17,342 nt of DNA from Mariprofundales bacterium. Its GTDB lineage: Bacteria > Pseudomonadota > Zetaproteobacteria > Mariprofundales > S012-25. Below the pieces are notes generated by a model. It was not told the origin of the DNA, made no database searches, and saw nothing but the letters and a program-made list of their open reading frames with translations. Made by a program: the position numbers and the translations under genes. The DNA is taken from positions 1-17,342 of the forward strand of contig WFOX01000146.1 of assembly GCA_015487905.1 (NCBI GenBank), read 5' to 3'. Positions 1 through 7,053 of the stretch are shown here, in pieces; positions within the stretch are counted from its first letter, which is position 1; each line of letters opens with the position of its first letter.

Positions 1-867
1 GGGCACCTCAATGCCGATCCAGGCGCTGGCAAGATCGCGCCGGCCGCGGCGCGCGCCGTAAGAGAGACCCAGTTGAAGATCGGGAAGGCGCGCAGCCACA
101 GCGCGATCCGCCTCGGCCTGCGCGGCCTCAAGCTGCATGCTTGCTGCAGCAAGCACGGGGCTGCTTGTTGCAAATGCAGCAAGCCACTTCTTGGTAGGCG
201 CAGGCGGAAGTCGCCAGGGGACTTCGGGCACCGCGATCTCGGATGCGGGAAGATCCACGAGCGCGGCAAGCGCGGCTTTCGCCTTGGCAAGCTCGGCCTG
301 CACGCGATTTTCCTGCGCGCGCGCTTCTTCCAGCGCGACTTCGGCCAGCCAAAGGTCCTGCTGCAATCCGAAACCCGCTTTGTAGCGCGCAAGCGCGGCC
401 TGGGCGGCCTGGGCAAGCGCGTTCACGCGCCGTTTTGCCGCCGCAAGCGCGGCCTCTTGCGCACGCACGCGCCACCAAGCCGCATAGGCATCGGCGGCAA
501 GCGCAAGGCGCACGGCCAGCGTTTGTTGGGCAAGCGCCCTCGCGCGCGCCTTGCGCGCCTTGCGCGAGGCGGCCAGCACGCCGGGAGCCGGGATTTGCTG
601 CACCCAGCCGACGACGAGCTGCGTCATCGGCTCTTGGCCGAGCGCCCAGCTTCCCACCGGCAGGCTCATCGCGCCGAGCGTAAGGCGCGGATTGGGAAGC
701 GTGCCTGCGGCGATGGCGCGCGCATCCTCGGCCGCCGCAAGATGCTGCATGCGCGCCACCGCCGGATGCGTGGCCACGCGCGCAAGCGTGGTGGCAAGAT
801 CCAAGGGCTGCGCCGCCCATGCGCCTGCGGCCGCAAGGGCCGCAAGCGCGGCGATCCACATGCGCAT
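1..867 (-). CDS. TolC/CzcC-family outer-membrane efflux channel, N-terminal part (cut by window edge)
   Basis: The first 289 codons of an outer-membrane factor of the TolC (OEP) family are visible, running off the left edge. The start is ATG at 867 or the in-frame ATG at 861. AGGAGG at 872-877 lies 4 bases from the first and 10 from the second, so the choice is open. A hydrophobic Ala-rich signal peptide (MRMWIAALAALAAAG, ending near AWA) is followed by long Ala/Leu/Arg/Gln-rich helical stretches. The pattern LPNPRL, then QQIP, then ALARYKAGFG followed by QQDLWLAEVALEEA is typical of CzcC/CusC-like channels. Such proteins form the periplasm-spanning exit duct of RND pumps. The small Cys/His-rich gene just upstream on the same strand favours a heavy-metal efflux operon. 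That is inference, because the membrane-fusion and pump genes would lie outside the window. Confidence 0.85.
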   Translation of the reverse strand, partial: MRMWIAALAALAAAGAWAAQPLDLATTLARVATHPAVARMQHLAAAEDARAIAAGTLPNPRLTLGAMSLPVGSWALGQEPMTQLVVGWVQQIPAPGVLAASRKARKARARALAQQTLAVRLALAADAYAAWWRVRAQEAALAAAKRRVNALAQAAQAALARYKAGFGLQQDLWLAEVALEEARAQENRVQAELAKAKAALAALVDLPASEIAVPEVPWRLPPAPTKKWLAAFATSSPVLAAASMQLEAAQAEADRAVAARLPDLQLGLSYGARRGRRDLASAWIGIEVP

Positions 868-901
868 ATTTCCTCCTGCCCGAAGCGAAAAGATCAGCCA
901 A

Positions 902-916
902 GGGCGCGATGCGCCC
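902..916 (-). other. Small GC-rich stem-loop between the Cys/His-rich gene and the TolC-like gene
   Basis: A perfect 6-bp stem (GGGCGC / GCGCCC) with a 3-base loop sits in the 73-base gap between the two minus-strand genes. No clean U-tract follows on either strand, so it is not a convincing terminator. It could be an attenuator or an mRNA-stabilising hairpin in a polycistronic message. Nothing else was seen in this gap apart from the AGGAGG ribosome binding site of the downstream gene. Confidence 0.3.
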
Positions 917-940
917 CCTCTTTCGTCGCTTACGGGCGGA

Positions 941-1288
941 TCAGCAGCGCAGCCGTCTTGTGCTTAGCCAGAGAGAGGAAGAACGAGAGGAATGCGCAGC
1001 AACGATGGGCGCATGGGCCGCGCGCGCCCAAGCCCTTGCGGGCTGCACGGAAGGCGCAAGTAGAGCGCCTGCAGGCGCCGGAAAGGCAAGCGCATGCCCA
1101 TCGGCGCCCTGCGCCATCCCTGCACAATGGACGCAAGGCGCATGCGCATGATGCTTGGCGCCTTGGGCGGGGCAATGCGCGGCCGCTTGCTCGGCCTGGG
1201 CGGCTGCATGGGCGGAAGGCATGCAGGCGCCCGCAAGCCCCTGCAGGAGCAGCACAAGCGCCGCAAGCCGCGCAAGTTTTGCCTTCAT
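941..1288 (-). CDS. Small exported Cys/His-rich protein (DUF2946-like), putative metal-related
   Basis: This 115-residue protein has a basic N-terminus and hydrophobic signal segment (MKAKLARLAALVLLLQGLAG), with likely cleavage after PSAHA near residue 28. The mature part has Cys at 22, 39, 52, 55 and 115 and many His, including a HCPAQGAKHHAHAPCVHC cluster at 38-55, which looks like a soft-metal binding site. Short proteins of this kind (DUF2946-like) often precede efflux genes, and here a TolC/CzcC-like channel follows 73 bases downstream. The reading frame extends upstream to a TTG at 1354. I chose ATG 1288 because it starts directly at the signal peptide and GAGG lies 3 bases before it, although that site is weak. 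The low-complexity C-terminal third is not recognisable. Family assignment is tentative; export is fairly sure. Confidence 0.6.
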   Translation of the reverse strand: MKAKLARLAALVLLLQGLAGACMPSAHAAAQAEQAAAHCPAQGAKHHAHAPCVHCAGMAQGADGHALAFPAPAGALLAPSVQPARAWARAAHAPIVAAHSSRSSSLWLSTRRLRC

Positions 1289-1304
1289 GCGCCTCATGCA
1301 CGCA

Positions 1305-1333
1305 ACGATACCTGCTTCCGCTTGCCTGAGCAA
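1305..1333 (-). promoter_or_regulatory. Candidate sigma-70 promoter for the Cys/His-rich gene and efflux operon
   Basis: Read on the minus strand, TTGCTC (1333-1328) and TATCGT (1310-1305) are separated by exactly 17 bases, with the start codon at 1288 about 10 bases beyond the expected transcription start. The -35 half overlaps a 7-bp inverted repeat at 1319-1336 (CGCTTGC, loop CTGA, GCAAGCG), which could be an operator. GCAAGC is very common in this DNA, so the repeat may be chance. This is a consensus match by eye only. Confidence 0.35.
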
Positions 1334-1399
1334 GCGTTCATTGCGCGGCGACAAGCGCCAAGAAACGAAAAAGGTTATCCTTGCGCCAGGGGTGAGCGT

Positions 1400-1861
1400 G
1401 TGATCCTCGTATTGGCGCGTTCGCAGGTGCTTGCGCAGCGCACAGCCGGACGCTGGCGCGAATACCCCATCTCTACCTCACGCTATGGGCTTGGCAATGC
1501 GTATGGAAGCCTGCAAACCCCGCTCGGGCGCCATCGCATCTGCGCCAAAATCGGCGAGGATATGCATCCGCTCACCGTCTTTCGCGCGCGCAAGCCCGTC
1601 GGGCTGCTGCCGCCGCATCCCGATCCCAACGAAGACTGGATCGTGGGCCGTATCCTGTGGTTGGAGGGGTTGGATACGGGCAAAAACCGCCGCGGGCTTG
1701 TGGATACGAAGCGACGATGCATCTACATCCACGGCACGCCGTTTGAAGAGACCATCGGCCGGCCGGCCTCCAACGGCTGCATCCGCATGCGCATTGCGGA
1801 TGTGCTGCAAGTGTTCGCGCGCGCCTTCGTCGGTGAGCGCGTGCTCATTCGCGCGGCTTAG
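1400..1861 (+). CDS. YkuD-family L,D-transpeptidase, short form without signal peptide
   Basis: This 153-residue YkuD-domain protein would cross-link peptidoglycan stems (3-3 links) or attach proteins through a Cys thioester. The catalytic signature is present: HG at 111-112, then SNGCIRM at 124-130, with C127 as the nucleophile. The N-terminal half shows YPISTSRYGLGN and TPLGRHRICAKIG, which are family hallmarks of the substrate cleft. The start is GTG 1400 with AGGGG 7 bases upstream; the frame stays open far upstream, but that part is Arg/Ala-rich and unlike the family. No signal peptide or membrane segment is visible although the substrate is periplasmic. Short leaderless members of this family are known, but how they reach the substrate is not evident here. 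The 3' end overlaps the convergent EI24 gene by 17 bases, leaving no room for a terminator. Confidence 0.85.
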   Translation: MILVLARSQVLAQRTAGRWREYPISTSRYGLGNAYGSLQTPLGRHRICAKIGEDMHPLTVFRARKPVGLLPPHPDPNEDWIVGRILWLEGLDTGKNRRGLVDTKRRCIYIHGTPFEETIGRPASNGCIRMRIADVLQVFARAFVGERVLIRAA

Positions 1862-2558
1862 CTTCGGCAAGCGCCTTGGTCGCCGCAACCGCACCGATCA
1901 CGGGCACAAGCTGCCCCACAAGCGGCGCCACCGACATCCACGAAGCCACAAGCCCGAATCCAAGCCAAAAGCGGCGGGAAAGCTCCGCGCGCAGCGCCGC
2001 TTCGTCCATGCCGAGCACCGCCGCCGCAGGCTCCACAAGCTCCGGCACGAGCAACTTGGCCCCCGCCACCGACCAAGCAAGCGGCGCAAGCAAAGCGCCC
2101 AAGGCCGGCACGAACCACAAGGCGAGCGAAATCAGCGCCCAGGCAAGGAAGCCGCGCACACCCCAAAGAAGGGCCGCCAACGCCGCACGCCATGCTTGCA
2201 ACCAGCTACGCCTGCCCGGCGCGCCTCCAAGCGCTTGCAATGCAGCCGCGCAGGCCGCCTCCACCCACGGAGATACCGCCAACGGCGCAAGCACCCAATA
2301 CAGAAACAGCCCGAACACCAACCCCAGCGCAAGCGCAAGTGCATGCGCAAGCGTGGCCTGCCATCCCTCCAAACCAAGCGCCGGAATCACGACATCGCCC
2401 AACCACGAGGCGGCAAATGCGCCCAGCACCAATGCCGCAACAAACACGATCATCGTGATCGCAAGCACCGCCCAAAGCGTGCGGCGCACCTTGGGCACAG
2501 AGAACGCAAAGCCAAGCCCTGCGAAAAAGGCCTCCACGCCGCGCCAAAGCTCCGCCAT
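1845..2558 (-). CDS. EI24/CysZ-like (DUF540) integral membrane protein
   Basis: This 237-residue polytopic protein resembles the EI24/CysZ family. It has hydrophobic segments around 29-53, 73-93, a long one or pair at 128-168, and a re-entrant-like hydrophobic C-terminal stretch at 198-228. CysZ itself imports sulfate, but many EI24-domain proteins are uncharacterised, so the substrate cannot be read from the sequence. The start is ATG 2558, with a strong AGGAGGT at 2574-2568 nine bases upstream. The ATG shares its first base with the stop codon of the MsbA-like gene (TAATG), so it is the last, translationally coupled gene of the polysaccharide operon. No cysteine-biosynthesis gene is nearby. 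It ends convergent with, and overlapping by 17 bases, the L,D-transpeptidase gene. Confidence 0.7.
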   Translation of the reverse strand: MAELWRGVEAFFAGLGFAFSVPKVRRTLWAVLAITMIVFVAALVLGAFAASWLGDVVIPALGLEGWQATLAHALALALGLVFGLFLYWVLAPLAVSPWVEAACAAALQALGGAPGRRSWLQAWRAALAALLWGVRGFLAWALISLALWFVPALGALLAPLAWSVAGAKLLVPELVEPAAAVLGMDEAALRAELSRRFWLGFGLVASWMSVAPLVGQLVPVIGAVAATKALAEAKPRE

Positions 2559-4324
2559 TATGCCCCCACCTCCTGCTTGTTGCGCGCAAGCTGCGCGCGA
2601 TACAGCCGCGCATAGAGCCCGTCCTTTGCCAAGAGCTGCTCGTGCGTGCCCTCCTCCACGATGCGGCCGCGCTCCAGCACGACGATGCGATCGGCATGGC
2701 GCACCGTGGAGAGCCGATGCGCGATGATGATCGCCGTGCGCCCACGCAACAGCCGCAAAAGCGCCTCTTGCACGAGCCGTTCGGATTCGGCATCCAAGGC
2801 GCTCGTGGCCTCGTCCAAAATCAGAATCGGCGCATTTTTGAGCAAGGCGCGCGCAATGGCGATGCGCTGACGCTGCCCGCCTGAGAGCACCACGCCACGC
2901 TCGCCAAGCACCGTGTGATAGCCCTCGGGAAGCTCCGTAATGAATGCATGGGCGTTCGCCGCACGCGCGGCGGCCTCAATCTCCTCCATCGTCGCATCCG
3001 GCTTGCCATAGGCGATGTTCGCGCGCACGGTATCGTGAAACAGCACCACCTCTTGGGAGACGATCGCCACCTGCCGGCGGATGGAATCCTGCCGATACGC
3101 GCGCAAATCCACGCCGTCCCAGCGCACGGAACCGCGCGTGGGATCCAAAAAGCGCGGAATCAAATCCGCCAGCGTGCTTTTGCCGGCACCGCTCGGCCCC
3201 ACGAGCGCCACGATCTCGCCTTTGCGGATCGCAAGCGACACTCCATCCAGCGCAGGCCGTGCAGCGCTGGGATACACGACCGACACATCCACAAGCTCAA
3301 TGGCCTCGCGAAACGGCGGGGCTTCGCGCGCATCGGGGGCATCGCGCACCTCTATGGGCGCATCCAACACCGCAAAGATGCGCTCGGCCGCTGCAAGCCC
3401 TTGCTGGATCTCATTGTTGGCGCGCGACAAGCGCTTGACCGGTTCATACATCATGAGCACCGCCGCAAGAAACGACATAAGCGCCCCAGGGGTGGTGCGC
3501 CCTGAGGCCACGCTCGTGCCGCCATACCAAAGCACACCCGCAATCCCAAGCCCGGCCAAAAGCTCCATGAGCGGAAACGAAAGCGCATGCACGCGCAGGG
3601 CTTTGAGCGCATAGCCCAGTTGCGCGCGCGCAGCTTCTATGAAGCGCCTGCGCTCGTAGCGCTCCATCGCAAAGGCTTTCACGACGCGCACGCCGGCGAT
3701 CGTTTCTTCCAAAAGCGCGTTCATCTCCGCAAGCGACCGCTGACCGCCTTCGGTGGCCGCACGCATCTTGCGCCCGAAATGCACAAGCGGCCACACCACA
3801 AGCGGGAACACCACGAAGGCCACGAGCGCAAGGCGCGCATCCTGCACGAACACGACGACGAGCAGCGCAAGCGCTGTTGCAAGATCGCGCACGCCGGCCG
3901 TGGCTGCGGTCGTCACCGCCGCCTGCACGAGCAACGGATCGTAGGCCGCGCGCGCCATCAGCTCCCCGGTCTTGCGGCGCACGAAAAACGCAAGCGATTG
4001 CGAAAGCAGTCGTTCATAAAGCCGCACGCGCAAGTCCAACACGACGCGCTGCGCGATCGCGCCCATGAGATAGGCCTGCCCGTAATAGGCCGCGCCCTTG
4101 ATGAGATAAAGCCCCACCACGGCCAGCGGAATGAGCGTGATCATGCGCGCATCGCGCGCAGAGAGCGCCTCATCCACAGCGGGGCGCAGCAGCCACGCCA
4201 ATGCCGCCGTCGTGGCGGCCAGCACGAGCATGCACACCACCGCCAACGCAAAGCGCCCGCGATAGGGGCGCACGAAGCCCAAAAGGCGCGCATAGGCGCG
4301 CAAAAGCGCCTTCAAAGATTCCAT
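2558..4324 (-). CDS. msbA: MsbA-like ABC exporter (fused transmembrane domain and ATPase)
   Basis: This 588-residue half-transporter has the length and order of MsbA-type exporters. Transmembrane helices fill residues 20-300 and the nucleotide-binding domain 340-575. Visible motifs are Walker A GPSGAGKST (376-384), the Q-loop in VSQEVVLF (Q424), signature LSGGQRQR (480-487), Walker B ILILDEATSALD (500-511) and the switch His in AHRLSTV (H536). The family flips lipid A-core or other lipid-linked molecules across the inner membrane. The operon otherwise encodes polysaccharide polymerisation and export and shows no Wzx, so a lipid-linked glycan is an equally plausible substrate. ATG 4324 overlaps the end of the amidase gene by 13 bases and has no clear ribosome binding site, suggesting translational coupling. 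The frame is open upstream to about 4864, but that part is the antisense-like shadow of the amidase gene. Confidence 0.88.
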   Translation of the reverse strand: MESLKALLRAYARLLGFVRPYRGRFALAVVCMLVLAATTAALAWLLRPAVDEALSARDARMITLIPLAVVGLYLIKGAAYYGQAYLMGAIAQRVVLDLRVRLYERLLSQSLAFFVRRKTGELMARAAYDPLLVQAAVTTAATAGVRDLATALALLVVVFVQDARLALVAFVVFPLVVWPLVHFGRKMRAATEGGQRSLAEMNALLEETIAGVRVVKAFAMERYERRRFIEAARAQLGYALKALRVHALSFPLMELLAGLGIAGVLWYGGTSVASGRTTPGALMSFLAAVLMMYEPVKRLSRANNEIQQGLAAAERIFAVLDAPIEVRDAPDAREAPPFREAIELVDVSVVYPSAARPALDGVSLAIRKGEIVALVGPSGAGKSTLADLIPRFLDPTRGSVRWDGVDLRAYRQDSIRRQVAIVSQEVVLFHDTVRANIAYGKPDATMEEIEAAARAANAHAFITELPEGYHTVLGERGVVLSGGQRQRIAIARALLKNAPILILDEATSALDAESERLVQEALLRLLRGRTAIIIAHRLSTVRHADRIVVLERGRIVEEGTHEQLLAKDGLYARLYRAQLARNKQEVGA

Positions 4325-5475
4325 GCAGGAGAAGCAGCAGAGGCGCGCAGCCGCCGCTTCGGCGACCACATGCCCATCGCCTCGGCAAAGCGCCGGATGC
4401 CTGCAAAGATCGCCTGCGCCAAGCGCTTTTGATGGCGGGCGCTCGCGAGCAAGCGCTCGCGCCGCGGATTGGAAAGGTAATCCAGCTCCACGAGCACGCT
4501 CGGCATCTCCAATGCCGTGAGCACCACAAACCGCGCGCGCTTGGGCTTGCGATACTTGATCGGCCCCACGCGCGCGAGCCTGACGAGGATGTCCTCGGCG
4601 AGCAAGGCCGAGGCATCCAAGGTCGCGCGCGAAAGCATGTCCCCAAGGATCGCGCGCACGGTGGGATCGGAAAACGCTTCCGGAGGCTCGCCGCCGATAA
4701 GATCGGATGCGTTTTCCTTCGCCGCAAGCGCTTCGGCCTCGCGATCCGGTGTCGCACCGCGCTCGGAAAGCAGATACACGCTTGCCCCGGCCACATCGCG
4801 CCTGCGCACCGAATCGGCATGGATGCTCACGAAAAGATCCGCATGCGCGCGTCGCGCAAGCCACACGCGCTTGCGCAGCGGCACGAAGTAATCCCCGCGG
4901 CGCGTAAGCACCGCCCTCATGCCCGGCGTTGCGTTGATGATGCGCGCAAGCCTTTTCGCCACCGCAAGCGTGATGTCCTTTTCGCGAATGCCGTGCGGGC
5001 CGATCGCACCCGGATCCTCACCCCCGTGCCCCGCATCCACGGCAATCACGAGCACGCCCGCAGGCTTGATAGGGGGCGGCTCCTCGGCTTTGCGGATGAG
5101 ATCCACGACCAAGCGATAGGGCTTGCCGTGCATGGGCCGCAAAAGAAAGCTGCGCGGCCGCACCTGTTCCTTCACATCCAACACAAGCCGCAACACCGCC
5201 GCCTTAGGCCTGCCCCAGCGCACGCGCGCGACCACGGGATCGGGCACGGGCAGCTTGTCCAAATCGGCCGCAAGGCGCGCCCGCGAAAGATCCAGCACGA
5301 TGCGCTCGGGCTTGTGTAAACGAAAGACGCGATACTCCACCGGCCGGGAGAGATCCAACACAAAGCGCGTGTGATCCGGCGCCGTCCAGAGTCTGGCAGC
5401 CAGCACGCGCACTTCGCCCGCCTCGGCAGACACAGCCGCAAGCACAAGCCCCAGCAGCCAAAGCCCGCGTTTCAC
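4312..5475 (-). CDS. amiC: N-acetylmuramoyl-L-alanine amidase, AMIN + amidase_3 (AmiC type)
   Basis: This 387-residue periplasmic amidase cleaves the bond between muramic acid and the stem peptide. A signal peptide spans residues 1-19 (MKRGLWLLGLVLAAVSAEA). An AMIN domain, which targets septal or specific wall sites, covers about 22-126. A proline-rich linker (EEPPPIKPAG) leads into the zinc catalytic domain. Zinc ligands H150 (VDAGHGG), E165 (REKD) and H219 (SIHADS) and catalytic E330 (LVELDYLSN) are all present, so the enzyme should be active. An extra segment at about 240-300 matches the regulatory helix region of AmiB/AmiC, which keeps these enzymes inactive until EnvC/NlpD-type activators bind. 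No LysM is seen, so AmiC fits better than AmiB. GTG 5475 has AGAGGT six bases upstream and overlaps the preceding stop as GTGA. It sits within a polysaccharide export operon, not with mutL or division genes. Confidence 0.88.
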   Translation of the reverse strand: MKRGLWLLGLVLAAVSAEAGEVRVLAARLWTAPDHTRFVLDLSRPVEYRVFRLHKPERIVLDLSRARLAADLDKLPVPDPVVARVRWGRPKAAVLRLVLDVKEQVRPRSFLLRPMHGKPYRLVVDLIRKAEEPPPIKPAGVLVIAVDAGHGGEDPGAIGPHGIREKDITLAVAKRLARIINATPGMRAVLTRRGDYFVPLRKRVWLARRAHADLFVSIHADSVRRRDVAGASVYLLSERGATPDREAEALAAKENASDLIGGEPPEAFSDPTVRAILGDMLSRATLDASALLAEDILVRLARVGPIKYRKPKRARFVVLTALEMPSVLVELDYLSNPRRERLLASARHQKRLAQAIFAGIRRFAEAMGMWSPKRRLRASAASPAWNL

Positions 5476-6908
5476 GCTTGCACCTCTTTGCGCTGCGCAA
5501 GCCACACGCCCACAAGCAGCCCGAGCAAGATCATAAGCGGCTCCATGATGCGCACGATGATGAAGGTGTTGGCGCCCAGCGCATGGAAAAGCAGCCCTGC
5601 AAAGCCGGCGAGCGTGCCGAGTGCGGCGCCGCGCAACACGGGATCGCGCAGCTCTTCATAGCAAGTGCGTAGCATCGTCCAAATGCGCCGCAGCACCCAC
5701 ACGAACAACACAAGCCCCACCATGCCGCTTTCCAAAAGCACGCGTGGATACTGCGCATCCAGGAAAAATCCACCTGTCACCCCCACGCCGAAGATCGGAT
5801 GCTGGGGATAGGCTTTCGTGAGCACGGCTTTCCAGGATTTCAAGCGCTCGCTCGTGGAGGTATCCACGCGGATGCCGCCGATTTCCAACTGCCCTTCCTC
5901 GGGCGGCTGCGCGAAGGTGTATTCAATGCGCTGGATGACATTCTTGGGAAGGGCCACAGGTGCGATCGCAACTCCCGCAAGCAGAGCGAGCGCCACCACG
6001 CGCTTGTGCTGCGAATAGACGAACATCGCCAGCATCATGACGATGAACGCGAGATACGAAGAGCGCGACTCCGTAAAAGCAAGCGGGGGCAAGATCACGC
6101 CCATGAGCATAAGCAGCGGCAGGCGCGGCCAGTTGCCCTCAAAGAACACGCCCAAGGTCACCGCAAACATGAGCACGAGGTAGCCTCCGAAGGTGTTGGG
6201 CTCACCCTCTTTGCCCTCAAACGGGGCGGATACGCGCACGCCCTGCGGGATCTGGGCGATGCCGATCAAGCTTGCCGCCATGCAGGTAAAGAGCATCACC
6301 ACCAAAAACCGCCTTGCTGTGGCCGCATCGTGCACATAGTTCGCGATCATGAAGAAGAGCAAGAAGTATTCCAAATACTTGAGCACGAACAGATAGCCCA
6401 TCAGCCCCACGCGGCCTGCGGCGGCGCCAAGCACGGTCGTAAACAAGCACACGGCCCAATACCAAAGGAACGGACGGTTGAGGGGGGTGGCGCGCAGCAG
6501 CCCCAGTTCTTTGCGCACGGCCACGCGGAACATCCACGAAAGCGTGACCAAGGCAAGCAGCACATCGTCCACGCGGATCGTGACGCCGCGCGAGGCCGTC
6601 GTGGTGCTCGCCGCCTGGCCGCCTGCCACCTGAATCTCGGGCGAAAGCAATGTGGAGAGGATCAAAAGCGCAAGCGACACCTCCACGCTTACGAAGGCGA
6701 CGACGATCACAAGCGCCGCAAGGACGATCAAAATCGGCCAGCGCATGCCGGGCGGCCCGATCATGTAGGCGGCCACGAGCAACAGCGCCGCAAGACCAAG
6801 CGTGAGCACGACTTGGCCCGGCAGCCGCGTCGGCGCAGGCGCAAACCGCGGACTACTTGCGGAGGTCTTCGGGAAGAACATCCACGGGCCGGTAGGCACG
6901 GCTGTCAT
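5472..6908 (-). CDS. O-antigen ligase / Wzy-like polysaccharide polymerase (Wzy_C superfamily)
   Basis: This 478-residue polytopic inner-membrane protein has about ten to twelve hydrophobic segments from residue 33 to the C-terminus. The Wzy_C-type region shows GEPNTFGGYL (235-244), SRSSYLAF (281-288) and a large periplasmic loop with ERLKSWKAVL followed by HPIFGVGVTGGF (370-381). After this comes LLESGMVGLVLF before the last helices. This is the pattern of O-antigen ligases and exopolysaccharide polymerases. These act on undecaprenyl-linked glycans at the outer face of the inner membrane. The wza/wzc-like neighbours favour a polymerase of a secreted polysaccharide. The start is uncertain: ATG 6908 overlaps the 63-residue gene by 56 bases, while ATG 6881 overlaps it by 29; neither has a clear ribosome binding site. 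The 3' end overlaps the amidase start (GTGA). Confidence 0.82.
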   Translation of the reverse strand: MTAVPTGPWMFFPKTSASSPRFAPAPTRLPGQVVLTLGLAALLLVAAYMIGPPGMRWPILIVLAALVIVVAFVSVEVSLALLILSTLLSPEIQVAGGQAASTTTASRGVTIRVDDVLLALVTLSWMFRVAVRKELGLLRATPLNRPFLWYWAVCLFTTVLGAAAGRVGLMGYLFVLKYLEYFLLFFMIANYVHDAATARRFLVVMLFTCMAASLIGIAQIPQGVRVSAPFEGKEGEPNTFGGYLVLMFAVTLGVFFEGNWPRLPLLMLMGVILPPLAFTESRSSYLAFIVMMLAMFVYSQHKRVVALALLAGVAIAPVALPKNVIQRIEYTFAQPPEEGQLEIGGIRVDTSTSERLKSWKAVLTKAYPQHPIFGVGVTGGFFLDAQYPRVLLESGMVGLVLFVWVLRRIWTMLRTCYEELRDPVLRGAALGTLAGFAGLLFHALGANTFIIVRIMEPLMILLGLLVGVWLAQRKEVQA

Positions 6909-7044
6909 AGGGCCCCGTCAGCGCGCTGCTGCAACTGTGCAGCCACACGAGCGCAAGCGCCGCAAGCACAAGCACAAGCGTGATCACAGCGGCGCGATGC
7001 CGCGCGCGCTTGCGATGCACATAGCGTTCAAAATCGCGCTCCAT
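6853..7044 (-). CDS. Small single-pass membrane protein of unknown function (63 aa)
   Basis: I do not recognise this protein. It has a strongly basic cytoplasmic N-terminus (ERYVHRKRARHR), one membrane helix at about 18-37 (AAVITLVLVLAALALVWLHS) and a 25-residue outer tail rich in Pro, Asp and Tyr, giving an N-in topology. It starts 9 bases after the Wzc-like kinase stop, with AAAGGGC just before ATG 7044, and its end lies inside the start of the ligase gene. It is therefore embedded in the operon and probably coupled to both neighbours. A small partner or regulator of the kinase or polymerase is a reasonable guess. The main alternative is a non-translated frame, but the topology and spacing argue for a real gene. 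Confidence 0.6.
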   Translation of the reverse strand: MERDFERYVHRKRARHRAAVITLVLVLAALALVWLHSCSSALTGPYDSRAYRPVDVLPEDLRK

Positions 7045-7053
7045 GCCCTTTGC

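Noticed and set aside
73..1329. Long plus-strand open frame of 418 codons opposite the TolC-like and Cys/His-rich genes
   Set aside because: Its product is Arg/Ala/Gly/His-rich with no domain, and the opposite strand carries a clear signal peptide and TolC pattern. In such GC-rich DNA antisense frames stay open by composition.
4325..4864. N-terminal extension of the MsbA-like protein to 4864
   Set aside because: The extension is the out-of-frame shadow of the amidase gene and has no membrane or known domain; MsbA length fits ATG 4324.
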